A stretch of DNA of 64,000 bases from assembly GCF_002024165.1 (NCBI RefSeq), contig NZ_MWQN01000001.1, positions 5,456,001 to 5,520,000 of the forward strand, given 5' to 3'. This DNA comes from Embleya scabrispora. Lineage in GTDB: Bacteria > Actinomycetota > Actinomycetes > Streptomycetales > Streptomycetaceae. Positions 33,349-41,954 of this stretch are shown here, in pieces. The first letter of the stretch is position 1. Each line of letters starts with the position of its first letter. The notes under the pieces were generated by a model. It saw nothing but the letters and a program-made list of their open reading frames with translations. It did no database searches and had not been told where the DNA came from. Both the position numbers and the translations under genes were made by a program.

Positions 33349-34215
33349 TCAGTTCTCCTTCAGGATGCGCTGGAGCAGATCCACGCTCTTGTCCGGCGGC
33401 ATACCGTCCACGCTCAACCGGTCCATCACCTCGGTGTACGCGTCCACCTCGTCCCGCTTGTCCAGATAGAGCGCGCTGGTGAGCTGCTCCAGGTAGACCA
33501 CGTCGGGGAGGTCGCTCTCCGGGAAGCGCAGCAGCAGGAACGGACCACCCTCGGCCGCGTGCGCGCCGAACCTGAACGGCATGATCTGAATCGTCACGTT
33601 GGGCAGGGCGGCCATCTCGATCAGGTGCCGGACCTGATCGCGCATCACGTCCCGGCCGCCGATCGGGCGACGCAGGGCCGCCTCGTCCAGCACCACCCAG
33701 AGTCTGGGCGGCTTGTCGCGGTAGAGGATCGACTGGCGCTGCATCCGCAGACCGACGCGCCGGTCGACCTCGGCCGCCGACGCCGAGGGTTGTCCGGCGA
33801 TCACCACGGCCCGCGCGTACTCCGGGGTCTGGAGCAGACCGGGGACGAACTGCACCTCGTAGGTGCGGATCACCGAGGCGGCCTCCTCCAGGCCCACGTA
33901 GACCTGGAACCAACTCGGCAGGATGTCGTTGTAGTTGTGCCACCAGCCCTGGGCGTTCGCCTCCGCCGCGAGGCCCAGGAGGGCGGCCCGCTCGGTCTCG
34001 TCGCCCACGCCGTACATGGTCAGCAGATCAGCCACGTCTCGCTCCTTGAAGCTGACGCGCCCCAGTTCCATTCGGCTGATCTTCGATTCGGAGGCGCGGA
34101 TCTCGTAACCGGTCTCCTCCCGCGTAATGCCCTTCGCTTCGCGCAGACGGCGAAGCTGGGAACCGAGGAGAATACGGCGAACCGTCGAGCCGCTCCCCGG
34201 CTGCGTTGCGGGCAT
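33349..34215 (-). CDS. XRE family regulator with DUF5753 domain (WhiJ-like)
   Basis: A 288-residue DNA-binding regulator. Residues 14-70 are a Cro/C1 helix-turn-helix (LGSQLRRLREAKGITREETGYEI then ASESKISRMELGR); the rest is the DUF5753 sensory domain (YEVQFVPGLLQTPEYARAV, ITIQIMPF-type strand TIQIMPFRFGAHAAEGGPF, YLEQLTSALYLDK). WhiJ and its paralogues repress development until relieved by a DUF397 partner. Here the DUF397 gene is convergent rather than in the usual tandem order. ATG at 34215 follows GGAGG. It is the obvious candidate reader of the ATGCACGTGCAT sites, though none is in its own upstream region. Confidence 0.92.
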   Translation of the reverse strand: MPATQPGSGSTVRRILLGSQLRRLREAKGITREETGYEIRASESKISRMELGRVSFKERDVADLLTMYGVGDETERAALLGLAAEANAQGWWHNYNDILPSWFQVYVGLEEAASVIRTYEVQFVPGLLQTPEYARAVVIAGQPSASAAEVDRRVGLRMQRQSILYRDKPPRLWVVLDEAALRRPIGGRDVMRDQVRHLIEMAALPNVTIQIMPFRFGAHAAEGGPFLLLRFPESDLPDVVYLEQLTSALYLDKRDEVDAYTEVMDRLSVDGMPPDKSVDLLQRILKEN

Positions 34216-34715
34216 CTGCTACCTCCGGCTGAATGGACCAGCGCATAGTATGCCGGCGCGTTGCCACGCGTCCTCGGATCATGGTTACAACAGCACTCTC
34301 TTGACGATGTGCCACCACCCACCCGGATCGACCATGTGCCGCACACTCGGCTTGTCATGTTCGGGCTCCGAGCCCCAGCCGCCCATGCTCGCACAGGTGA
34401 TACCACCTAATCGATGCCGTGGCACCGCGAATCCCCCTCTACCGACGGGTAATCCGGAAGTTTCCGACGAACCGACGGCCCGATACGCACGCTACGCGCG
34501 CGCTTGGTGACACGCGTCGCATCCTGGGCCGAGCGGGTGACGTGGGCGCACTCGTGCACTCGGGTGAGGCGGTCCGCTTCCTTTCGGCCGAACTCGTGGC
34601 CGAAGGCGGCACGAAAGCACTCCGGCGCCCGCGCCGAGACCACCCGAGAGACCACCCGAGAGGACCCCGACGACATCCGATTCCCGCTGTCGGACGGGCT
34701 GTCTACGGTCTTCAC
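34216..34715. promoter_or_regulatory. 500-base divergent intergenic region
   Basis: Upstream of both the XRE gene (minus) and the SWIM gene (plus). On the minus strand TACTAT (34250-34245) is a possible -10 for the XRE gene, 30 bases from its ATG, without a good -35. Around 34650 there is a short tandem GAGACCACCC repeat. Open frames here lack ribosome binding sites and family resemblance, so I assign no gene. Confidence 0.35.
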
Positions 34716-36146
34716 ATGTCCTCCCCGGTACATTCCTTCACCTATCTGCGGCCGTCCGCGCTCGGCGCCGTCGACGGCTCCCCCTCCCTCGGCCTGCAGA
34801 CCTGCGGCGGGCTCGGCTCGCGCGGCCTGGCCCCCTTCCCGCGCTTCTTCTCCGGCTTCCTGACCGCGCCCGAGGCGGCGGCCGGCGGCCTGCTCGCGGT
34901 CGCCGACGTCGCGGCGGCGCGCTACTACCAGCCGATGCGGCCCGGTTCGCTGGATCCGGTGGTCACCGGCAACGGGGACCGGCTGCGCTTCGAGTCGTTC
35001 TCCGCCTGCTGCGGGGTGCACGCGCGCCTCGACGTGCTGCCGGCCGGCATCGACGGCGAAATGTTCGGCACCGGCACCACCAACGTGGACGTCAACGCGC
35101 CGCTGCGCGAGGCGCTGGCCCGGGTCGGCGGCGCCGACCCGCTGCACCTGGCCGTCGGCCCCGACGACGTCACCGTCACCACCTTCGACGGCCCGGTGGT
35201 GGAGAAGAAGGTGCCGCTGCCCGAGCGCTGGCTGCGCGGCTTCGCCGAAGTCCAGGTGATCTCCGCCGGGTTCGACCTGCGCGCCGAGGTCGGCGCCGGC
35301 GAGGCGGTGCGCTTCCTGCGGGCGCTGCCGCGCGGCTCCCGGCAGGCGCTGTGGGCCGTCCCGGCCGGGCGCTCGCTGCGGCTGACCGCCCGCCCCGTGC
35401 CCGGCGCGGTGTGCCTGCCCGGGCCCGATCGCCTCCAGGCGCTCACCAGGCTGCTGCGGCACGCGCTCGCACTCCGTATATACGGACCCGCCGTACAGGC
35501 GCGCAGCACGGCCGTGTCGTCCGCCTGGGAGGTCGAACTGCCGGGCATGCGCCTGACGTTGACCCTGTCCCCGGACCCGGCCCGCGGCTTCTCCGGCGAG
35601 GGCGCGGTGCTCACCGGCCTGGCGGCGCACACGAGCGGCGCCGACGCGGACCTGATCTCCGCCCTGCTGGCCTGGGAACCCCGGGTCGAAATCGGCGAGT
35701 TGGCCGCCCGATCGGGTCTGGACACCGAGCGGGTGCGGGCCGCGCTGGTGCGCCTGGGCACCTCGGGCCGGATCGGCTACGACGTCGCCGAGGCGGCCTA
35801 CTACCACCGCGAGCTGCCCTACGACACCGGCAGCGTGGAGCGGATGAACCCGCGCCTGCGCGACGCGCACGCCCTGGTCGCGGCCGGTGCCGTCACGCTC
35901 ACCGGCGGCGGCGAACATGCCTCGGTGCGCAGCGGGGACCGTACCTACGGCCTGCGGTTGGCCGGTGACGGCAGCTGCACGTGTCAGTGGTGGGCCGAGT
36001 ATCGCGGCGGGCGCGGGCCCTGCAAACATCTGCTCGCCACGCAGATCGTGCGCGGCCGGGCCGGGGCCGACGCGGGCGGCGGCGCGATCCCCGGCACCGC
36101 GAACGGCGGCCCGACCGCGACCGAGGCCCAGGAGGCGAACCGATGA
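34716..36146 (+). CDS. SWIM zinc finger family protein
   Basis: A 476-residue protein with a C-terminal SWIM zinc-binding motif, CTCQWWAEYRGGRGPCKHL (C-x-C-xn-C-x-H), near residue 420. The N-terminus FTYLRPSALGAVDGSP and RFFSGFLTAPEAAAGGLLAVADVA matches SWIM proteins found in actinobacterial gene neighbourhoods with MoxR ATPases and VWA proteins; here the partner is only the DUF6493 gene that follows. SWIM domains bind DNA or protein. The ATG at 34716 lacks a clear ribosome binding site but is where family similarity begins; the open frame from 34419 is not supported. It overlaps the next gene by 4 bases. Confidence 0.85.
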   Translation: MSSPVHSFTYLRPSALGAVDGSPSLGLQTCGGLGSRGLAPFPRFFSGFLTAPEAAAGGLLAVADVAAARYYQPMRPGSLDPVVTGNGDRLRFESFSACCGVHARLDVLPAGIDGEMFGTGTTNVDVNAPLREALARVGGADPLHLAVGPDDVTVTTFDGPVVEKKVPLPERWLRGFAEVQVISAGFDLRAEVGAGEAVRFLRALPRGSRQALWAVPAGRSLRLTARPVPGAVCLPGPDRLQALTRLLRHALALRIYGPAVQARSTAVSSAWEVELPGMRLTLTLSPDPARGFSGEGAVLTGLAAHTSGADADLISALLAWEPRVEIGELAARSGLDTERVRAALVRLGTSGRIGYDVAEAAYYHRELPYDTGSVERMNPRLRDAHALVAAGAVTLTGGGEHASVRSGDRTYGLRLAGDGSCTCQWWAEYRGGRGPCKHLLATQIVRGRAGADAGGGAIPGTANGGPTATEAQEANR

Positions 36147-38956
36147 CCGACACCACATCGACCGACGCCCGGTCCACCGGCGCCGGCCCGACGGGCGGCG
36201 AGTCCGCGCGCGAGCCCCTGACATGGGAGCGGGTGCTCGCGGTCGTGGACGACCCGGGCCGGAACATGGACGACCCCGCGCCGATCGTCGCGCTGTTCGC
36301 GGGCCGCACCGAGGCCGAGCGCCGCGCGCTGTTGCCCGCCTACAAGGACGCGGTCCGCACCCGCCGCACCGGCGGCTTCGAGGTACGCCCGCTGCGTCCG
36401 CTGCGCCACGTCGGCGTCGCGCTCCTGGGCGGCCCCGCCGGCATCGCCCAGTGGCTGCTGCGCGAGGACATGACCTGGCCCGAGAAGTTCGGCCAGGAGG
36501 CGATATACACGATCCTCGCCGAGCGCGATCCGGCCTGGATCCCCGACATCGCCACCCGCATGGCCGCGCGGCTGCCGCTGGACCCCTGGGGCAATCAGTG
36601 GCACGTGGTGGACGCCCTGGTGCGCGGCGCCGGGCTGCCCACGCCGACCACGCCGGGCTTCGTGCTGCGCTGGATGTTCGAGGTGGCCGGCCGGTGGCGC
36701 GGCTCCGGGCGCCCGCTCGCCGAACACCTGGCCGCCGACCGCTACTTCCCGGACCTGATGCCCGCCCTGTTCGAGGTCGCCGGGGTCGGGCAGAGCCTGG
36801 ACACCCCGACCGGCGGGCCGAACGCCGTGCGGCCGGGCTGGGACACCGCGCTGGCCGCGCTCGCCGACGCCAAGACGATCGAGCGCGACGTGCTCCTGGA
36901 CGGCTGCCTGTCCCGGCTCCTGCGCGGCGAACGCCCCGGCGCACTGCGCGGGTTCATTCGCCTGCACGAGGCGCTGGCGCCCACCGACGACGAACTCGCC
37001 GCCCGCGCCGACGGCTACCTGCGGCTGCTGCCCGACGCGCCCTCCACGGTGGCCGCACTCGCCCAGGCCGCGCTGCGCCGGGTGGACGGCGCGGACCGGC
37101 TCGATCCGGAGCGGATCGCCGACGCGAGTCGCAGTGTGCTCTTCCGCGCCGAGAAGACCCTGGTACGTGCCCAACTCACCTGGTTGGGCACGGCGATCAA
37201 GCGGCACCCGGCGCACGCGGGCGTCCTGCTCGCCACCGCCTGCACCACGTTCGGCTCACCCGCCGGCGACCTCCAGGAACGCGCCGTCGCGCTGATCGCC
37301 AAACACGTGCGCACGCTGCCGCCCGACCAGGTCGACCTCGTGCTCACCGAGGTGCGCGACGCGCTGCCGATGCTCGGCGACGCGATCCGCCCGGAGGCGG
37401 CCGCGCTGATCGGGGAAAGCGGCGCGCCCGAGCCCGAGTTCGTGGTCCCGCTCGGCCCGCCGCCGCCGCGCGAGTTGCCGCCGCCGATCTCCTCCATGGC
37501 CGAACTGGTCGAGGAGCTGGCGGTGTTCTTCGGAAGCACCCCCAACCCGTGGGTCGACCCGCGCGGCCAGGCGACCGATCCGCTCGCGGTGGAGCGGATC
37601 GTGGCCGCCCTGCTGCGCGAACACGCCCGCGACCGCGAGGCGTTGCACGCCGCGCTGCTCCCGCTCACCGAGCAGCACGGGCACATCGTCCACCAGCAGT
37701 GGTTCGCCCGTCAGGTCCGGGGCGCGGTCGGCGCCATGGTGGCCGCCGCCACCGGTCACGGCGGCCGACAGAGCTGGTTCCGCAGCCTGTTCGGCAAGGG
37801 CGACGCGGCCGAGCACGACCTGATCCCCGGCGAGAAGCGCGACATCGAGCGGATCGCCCCGCCGCAACGTTTCCTGCTCGCCCGGCTGTACGAGGTCGGC
37901 ACCCGGTTGCGGGTGCCGCACTCCGGCCCCTACCTGGCCGAGATCGCCGACGCGAACGGCTTCGTGGACCCCGAGGCGCTGGTGACCGGCCTGGAGACGT
38001 GGGAGGCGTCCGGGCACAGTCCCTGGCGGCGCGACGTCGACCAGGCGCTGCTGCGGCTGCCGTTCGACCTCGACCCCGCGCTGATCGCCCGGGCCGGCCG
38101 GCTCACCTCGCCGGCGGGCCGGCGGTTGGCCCGGACGATGGTGGCCGGCGGCCCGGCCTCCGGGCTCGTCGGGCGCGGCCGATTCGAACGGATCCACCGC
38201 ACGTACTCCGCCCCGAAGGGCGGCTGGGTGCACAGTGACGGGCCCCTGGCCACGGTCGCCCCCGGCGACCCGGACACCGTGCCGGAGACCGCGCGGGCGC
38301 TGTACGGCCAGGCCGACCCGGGTGCCGCCGCGCGCACCGCGGCCTGGTCCGAGGACGCCGGGCCGGACCTGCACTGCTGGCCGCTGCTGCTGCCCCGGGA
38401 CCGGGACGTGATCGCGGCGCACCTGGCGATCTGTACCCAACGCGGCATCGACGGCACGAGTCGCGGTGCCGAGGTGCTGCCGGCGCTGGCCGAGTCGTTC
38501 GGTCCGCTGGGGCCGGGAATGTCGTTGGCGATGGCCTACGCGCTGGGCGCGCAGGCCGCCGAGGACCGCACCGGCGCGGTGGACGCGTTCGTGACGCTGA
38601 GCGCCCGGGACGACGCGTGGGACACCGAGGCGCTGGGCCGCGATCTGGGCGAGGCGGTGCGCGTCCGCGGCCTCAAGACCACCCGCGTGGTCGCCTCGCT
38701 GCGCGACGCGGCCCGGGCGGGGGCGACGGGCACCGTCTGGGGCACGCTGAGCGGCTTCCTGCCGGATCTGCTGGCCGGGACCAAGGCCACCGGGCTCGGC
38801 GACGTGCTCGCGCTCGCCGCGGAGACCGCGGCCGGTTCGGGCGCGCGCGGGGTGTCCATCCCCGGCCTGACCGAACTCGCCGACCGCAAGGGCTCGTCCC
38901 GGGCGGTGGTGGAGGCGCGCCGGCTGCGCAAGGTGCTCGGCGGCGAGACCGGCTGA
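36143..38956 (+). CDS. DUF6493 family protein, HEAT-like helical repeats
   Basis: A 937-residue cytoplasmic protein composed almost entirely of alpha-helical repeats, with segments such as LFRAEKTLVRAQLTWLGTAIKRHP and DLQERAVALIAKHVRTLPPDQ, resembling the DUF6493 family that accompanies SWIM zinc-finger proteins. No enzyme motif or membrane segment is seen. Such HEAT-like proteins usually act as scaffolds. ATG at 36143 overlaps the SWIM stop (ATGA) and follows GGAGG, so the two are co-translated. I expected MoxR ATPase and VWA genes next, as in related loci, but a terminator follows instead. Confidence 0.8.
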   Translation: MTDTTSTDARSTGAGPTGGESAREPLTWERVLAVVDDPGRNMDDPAPIVALFAGRTEAERRALLPAYKDAVRTRRTGGFEVRPLRPLRHVGVALLGGPAGIAQWLLREDMTWPEKFGQEAIYTILAERDPAWIPDIATRMAARLPLDPWGNQWHVVDALVRGAGLPTPTTPGFVLRWMFEVAGRWRGSGRPLAEHLAADRYFPDLMPALFEVAGVGQSLDTPTGGPNAVRPGWDTALAALADAKTIERDVLLDGCLSRLLRGERPGALRGFIRLHEALAPTDDELAARADGYLRLLPDAPSTVAALAQAALRRVDGADRLDPERIADASRSVLFRAEKTLVRAQLTWLGTAIKRHPAHAGVLLATACTTFGSPAGDLQERAVALIAKHVRTLPPDQVDLVLTEVRDALPMLGDAIRPEAAALIGESGAPEPEFVVPLGPPPPRELPPPISSMAELVEELAVFFGSTPNPWVDPRGQATDPLAVERIVAALLREHARDREALHAALLPLTEQHGHIVHQQWFARQVRGAVGAMVAAATGHGGRQSWFRSLFGKGDAAEHDLIPGEKRDIERIAPPQRFLLARLYEVGTRLRVPHSGPYLAEIADANGFVDPEALVTGLETWEASGHSPWRRDVDQALLRLPFDLDPALIARAGRLTSPAGRRLARTMVAGGPASGLVGRGRFERIHRTYSAPKGGWVHSDGPLATVAPGDPDTVPETARALYGQADPGAAARTAAWSEDAGPDLHCWPLLLPRDRDVIAAHLAICTQRGIDGTSRGAEVLPALAESFGPLGPGMSLAMAYALGAQAAEDRTGAVDAFVTLSARDDAWDTEALGRDLGEAVRVRGLKTTRVVASLRDAARAGATGTVWGTLSGFLPDLLAGTKATGLGDVLALAAETAAGSGARGVSIPGLTELADRKGSSRAVVEARRLRKVLGGETG

Positions 38957-38973
38957 GCCGGGCCGGGCAGGGT

Positions 38974-39027
38974 CGAGGCCGCAGTGCCGGACGAGTCGGG
39001 ATCGACCCGTCCGGCACCGCGGCCTCG
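38974..39027. terminator. Long bidirectional stem-loop terminator
   Basis: CGAGGCCGC-GTGCCGGACG-GTCG pairs with CGAC-CGTCCGGCAC-GCGGCCTCG around a GGAT loop, giving 23 base pairs interrupted by two A/C mismatches. It sits between the convergent DUF6493 and O-methyltransferase genes. Confidence 0.88.
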
Positions 39028-39065
39028 GCCCGCCGGCCCGGTGCTCGGCGTGCGCGCGGGACGGG

Positions 39066-39737
39066 TCAGTCCTCGTCGAGTGCCCTCACCCGCGCCAGGG
39101 TGATCCCGTCGGCGACCGGGAGCATCACCGGCTCCACCCGACGGTCGGCCTTCACATGCTCGTTGAACGCGTGCACCGCGGCCGGCGTCGGGTCGCCGTC
39201 CGGCTTCAGCACCTGCCCGCCGTAGAGCACGTTGTCCGCGATCAACAGACCGTTCGGCCGCATCCTCGGGACCAGCGCCTCCCAGTAGGAGATGTAGCCG
39301 TCCTTGTTCGCGTCGATGAACGCCAGATCGATGTGCGGATGCGAGGGCAGCGCGTCCAGCGTCTCCAGGGCCGGCGCGATCCGCAGGTCGATGCGATCGG
39401 CCACGCCCGCCTCCCGCCACGTCTCGCGGGCGATGTCGGTCCATTCCTCGGACACGTCGCAACACAACAACCGGCCGTCCGCGGCCAGCCCCTTGGCGAT
39501 GCACAGCGCCGAGTATCCGGTGAAGGTGCCGACCTCGACCGCGACCCGCGGCCGGACCACACCGGAGAGCAGCGTCAACAGCGCGCCCTGCTCGGCGGGC
39601 ACCTGGAGCCCGGCCAACCCGCCCATGCCTCTGGTGCGTTCGATCACCGTGCGCTGCGCCGGGTCGGGCGCGAGCGAGTGGTCCAGGACGTAGTCGTACA
39701 GCTCCGGGGTGACGCGCACCTGCTTGTCGAAGGACAT
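39066..39737 (-). CDS. Class I SAM-dependent O-methyltransferase
   Basis: A 223-residue methyltransferase of the catechol/caffeoyl-CoA O-methyltransferase class (Methyltransf_3). The SAM-binding motif I is AVEVGTFTGYSALCIAKGL, the metal-binding aspartate region is LAFIDANKDGYISYWE, and post-motif IADNVLYGGQVL matches the divalent-metal-dependent type. It would methylate a vicinal hydroxyl on a small aromatic or related acceptor. ATG at 39737 follows GAGGAG and begins three bases after the stop of the N-acetyltransferase gene, so both belong to one operon and may act on the same class of aromatic compounds. Confidence 0.92.
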   Translation of the reverse strand: MSFDKQVRVTPELYDYVLDHSLAPDPAQRTVIERTRGMGGLAGLQVPAEQGALLTLLSGVVRPRVAVEVGTFTGYSALCIAKGLAADGRLLCCDVSEEWTDIARETWREAGVADRIDLRIAPALETLDALPSHPHIDLAFIDANKDGYISYWEALVPRMRPNGLLIADNVLYGGQVLKPDGDPTPAAVHAFNEHVKADRRVEPVMLPVADGITLARVRALDED

Positions 39738-39740
39738 CGG

Positions 39741-40586
39741 TCAATTCTCCTCGGGTCGTTCCGGGCGCTCGGGCGGTTCGGGGAAGGCCGTGTCCCAGGG
39801 CAGCAGCAGCCCGAAGTCGCGGACCAGGAGCCGCAACACCTCGTGATCGTCGGCGAGCCGGCGCTCCTCGGTGGAGCCGTCGCTGCGCACCACGGTCAGC
39901 AGTCGGCCCACCACGTAGGCGCGCTCGTGCGGGCCGCTGCGCTGCACCCGCAGGGTGTGCCGGAACGGGGAGCCGGGATGGGTGGCGACGTACCAGTTCG
40001 CCACCTCGTAGTCGACCAACTCCCGGCGCTGGAGCGTGAACTCGTAGACGGTGAACCACCCGTCGTCGCCGTACACGGTCTGCAGCAGCCACCGGTCGTC
40101 CTCGCGCACCAGCCGGTAGCGCCACGCGCCCTGCGGGCTGGACACCCCCGGCAGCAGCGGCAGCGGCTCCAACAGGCCGCCGCTGCCGAAGCCGACGTCG
40201 GCGATGTAGGGGTGCGCCTCGCCGGGCACCTCGACCGCGAGCAGTATGTGGGTCAGCGGGCGGATCGCGTCGGAGCCCATCCGCACCCGCGCGGCCAGCC
40301 GGGTCACCCCGAAGCCCAGCGCCTCCAACACGCCCGCGAACAGCAGGTTGTGCTCGAAGCAGTAGCCGCCGCGGCCCTGCCGGACCAGCTTGTCCTCCAG
40401 GTCGGCCGGCTCCAGCGAGGGCACGCCGCCCAGGACGACCTCGACGTTCTCGAACGGGATGCCGACGACGTGCGCCAGGTGCAGCGAACGCAGCGTCGCC
40501 CACGTGGGCGCCCGCTCACCGGACCAGCCGATCCGGGCGAAGTAGGCGTCGAGGTCCGGATGGTGCTGATGGCGCTGTCGGCGCAA
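39741..40586 (-). CDS. nat: Arylamine N-acetyltransferase
   Basis: A 281-residue NAT-family enzyme. The catalytic triad is visible: Cys in GRGGYCFEHN, His in RPLTHILLAVEV, and Asp in YIADVGFGSGG. It transfers acetyl from acetyl-CoA to arylamines or arylhydrazines; in actinomycetes close relatives also form amide bonds in ansamycin biosynthesis, but no polyketide synthase is near. The start is TTG at 40586 with AAGGAG seven bases upstream, giving the family's normal N-terminus (DLDAYFARIGW); no ATG or GTG is available at that point. Co-transcribed with the O-methyltransferase. Confidence 0.9.
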   Translation of the reverse strand: MRRQRHQHHPDLDAYFARIGWSGERAPTWATLRSLHLAHVVGIPFENVEVVLGGVPSLEPADLEDKLVRQGRGGYCFEHNLLFAGVLEALGFGVTRLAARVRMGSDAIRPLTHILLAVEVPGEAHPYIADVGFGSGGLLEPLPLLPGVSSPQGAWRYRLVREDDRWLLQTVYGDDGWFTVYEFTLQRRELVDYEVANWYVATHPGSPFRHTLRVQRSGPHERAYVVGRLLTVVRSDGSTEERRLADDHEVLRLLVRDFGLLLPWDTAFPEPPERPERPEEN

Positions 40587-40754
40587 GAGCCGTCTCCTTC
40601 GGATCCGGCGCCCGGGTCCGGGCGTGGACCGATTCTCACACGCGTGTCCGCGCGGGTGGCACGGCTCGCGCGGCGTGCCACCCGATAGGTTCGGATCGGG
40701 TCGCACAGCGCCCCGGCCCGCGCCGTGCGGGCCCTCACGTGCACGGAGGTCGTC

Positions 40755-41168
40755 ATGAGCGAGCAGCAGCCGGAGTCGCCGTCGGCGGCGGACGAGCGCG
40801 CCGTCGAGGAGTTGGCCGGGCGCATGTTCGAGGCCGCTCGGGTCGGCGACGCCGAGACGCTGGGTACCTACCTGGACGGCGGGCTGCCGGCGAACCTGGC
40901 CAACGACCGGGGCGACACGCTGGTGATGCTCGCCGCGTACCACGGACACGCCGACGCGGTAAGGGCGTTGCTGGCGCGCGGCGCGGATCCGGACCGGGCC
41001 AACGACCGCGGTCAGACGCCGCTCGCGGGCGCGGTGTTCAAGAACGAGCCGGAGGTGGCGGCGGCGTTGTTGGCGGCCGGCGCCGACCCCGACGCGGGCA
41101 CGCCGAGCGCGCGCGAGACCGCGCGGATGTTCGGCAAGGAGGACATGCTTTCGGCGACCGGTGGGTAA
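40755..41168 (+). CDS. Ankyrin repeat protein
   Basis: A 137-residue protein with two to three ankyrin repeats: RGDTLVMLAAYHGHADAVRALLARGADPD followed by RGQTPLAGAVFKNEPEVAAALLAAGADPD. An acidic N-terminal helix (AVEELAGRMFEAARVGD) forms the first partial repeat. Small soluble ankyrin proteins bind partner proteins; some in streptomycetes sit beside catalases or toxins, but not here. ATG at 40755 follows GGAGG by five bases. A promoter must lie in the 168 bases it shares with the divergent N-acetyltransferase gene. Confidence 0.88.
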   Translation: MSEQQPESPSAADERAVEELAGRMFEAARVGDAETLGTYLDGGLPANLANDRGDTLVMLAAYHGHADAVRALLARGADPDRANDRGQTPLAGAVFKNEPEVAAALLAAGADPDAGTPSARETARMFGKEDMLSATGG

Positions 41169-41245
41169 CAAAACCATGACCCTCCGTCAGTTCCCGCTCG
41201 CGCCAGGGACAGCCGGGCGTGAGGGAGTCGGGGGAGGCGCACACG

Positions 41246-41920
41246 ATGTCCGACCAAGCCGCGATACCGCGACTCGACCTGGACGGATTCCCCACGGGCG
41301 CGGGGCTGCTGCACCTGAGATCGGATCTGCCCGAGGCCCTGGACGGCACGTTTTCCCCCTGGTGCGATCGACACCACGACGACCTGCTCAAGGTGCCCGG
41401 CTTTCGGCGCGCCCGCCGCTTCGTGCTGTGCGGCGCGTTCACCAACGGTGAGGCCGAGGTCGGGCCGCCGGCCGCGCGGTACCTGACCGTGTACGACCTC
41501 AAGCACGTGGGTGTGCTCCCCGCCGCGGGCGACGACGTGCACGACGCCGCCCGCACCCCGCTGCCGCCGGAACTGATCGGCGCGATCACCTCGTCCCGGC
41601 TGGACTGCCGCGAGGTGCGGCGCTGGCCGAACGTGTCGGCGAGCCGGCTGTTCCCGGCCGGCGACAAGGTGCTGCACCTGACCGCGCACGGGTCCGGCAC
41701 GGCGATGGGTCGCTGGTTGCACGAGGAGGCGGTGGCCGAACTCCTGCGCTCACCGGGCGCGGTGGGCCTGCGCTGGTTCGACGCGGGCAACGGCCTGCAC
41801 GTGCTGCTGTGCGAGGTGAGCGGCCCGATGTGGCCGCTGCCCCCGCACGTACCGCAGGACCTGGGCCCGGCGGTATGGAGCGGCTACCGCCAGGTGTATC
41901 TGGCCGACGCCCCCGCTTGA
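41246..41920 (+). CDS. Dimeric alpha-beta barrel-like protein, unknown function
   Basis: A 224-residue protein. The N-terminal half contains WCDRHHDDLLKVPGFRRARRF and ARYLTVYDLKHVGVL, the pattern of ferredoxin-like dimeric alpha-beta barrel proteins (EthD/DUF4286-like). The second half (ASRLFPAGDKVLHLTAHG, GLRWFDAGNGLHVLLCEVSGP) may be a second copy of the fold. No catalytic residue can be identified. ATG at 41246 lies eight bases after GGGGGAGG; a GTG at 41219 is in frame but less well placed. It stands alone, convergent with the M16 peptidase pair. Confidence 0.78.
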   Translation: MSDQAAIPRLDLDGFPTGAGLLHLRSDLPEALDGTFSPWCDRHHDDLLKVPGFRRARRFVLCGAFTNGEAEVGPPAARYLTVYDLKHVGVLPAAGDDVHDAARTPLPPELIGAITSSRLDCREVRRWPNVSASRLFPAGDKVLHLTAHGSGTAMGRWLHEEAVAELLRSPGAVGLRWFDAGNGLHVLLCEVSGPMWPLPPHVPQDLGPAVWSGYRQVYLADAPA

Positions 41921-41954
41921 CCGAGCGGCCGGGCCCAAGCCCCCGAAGTCGGCG

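Noticed and set aside
34419-34715. N-terminal extension of the SWIM protein
   Set aside because: Arg-rich, no ribosome binding site, family similarity starts only at the ATG at 34716.
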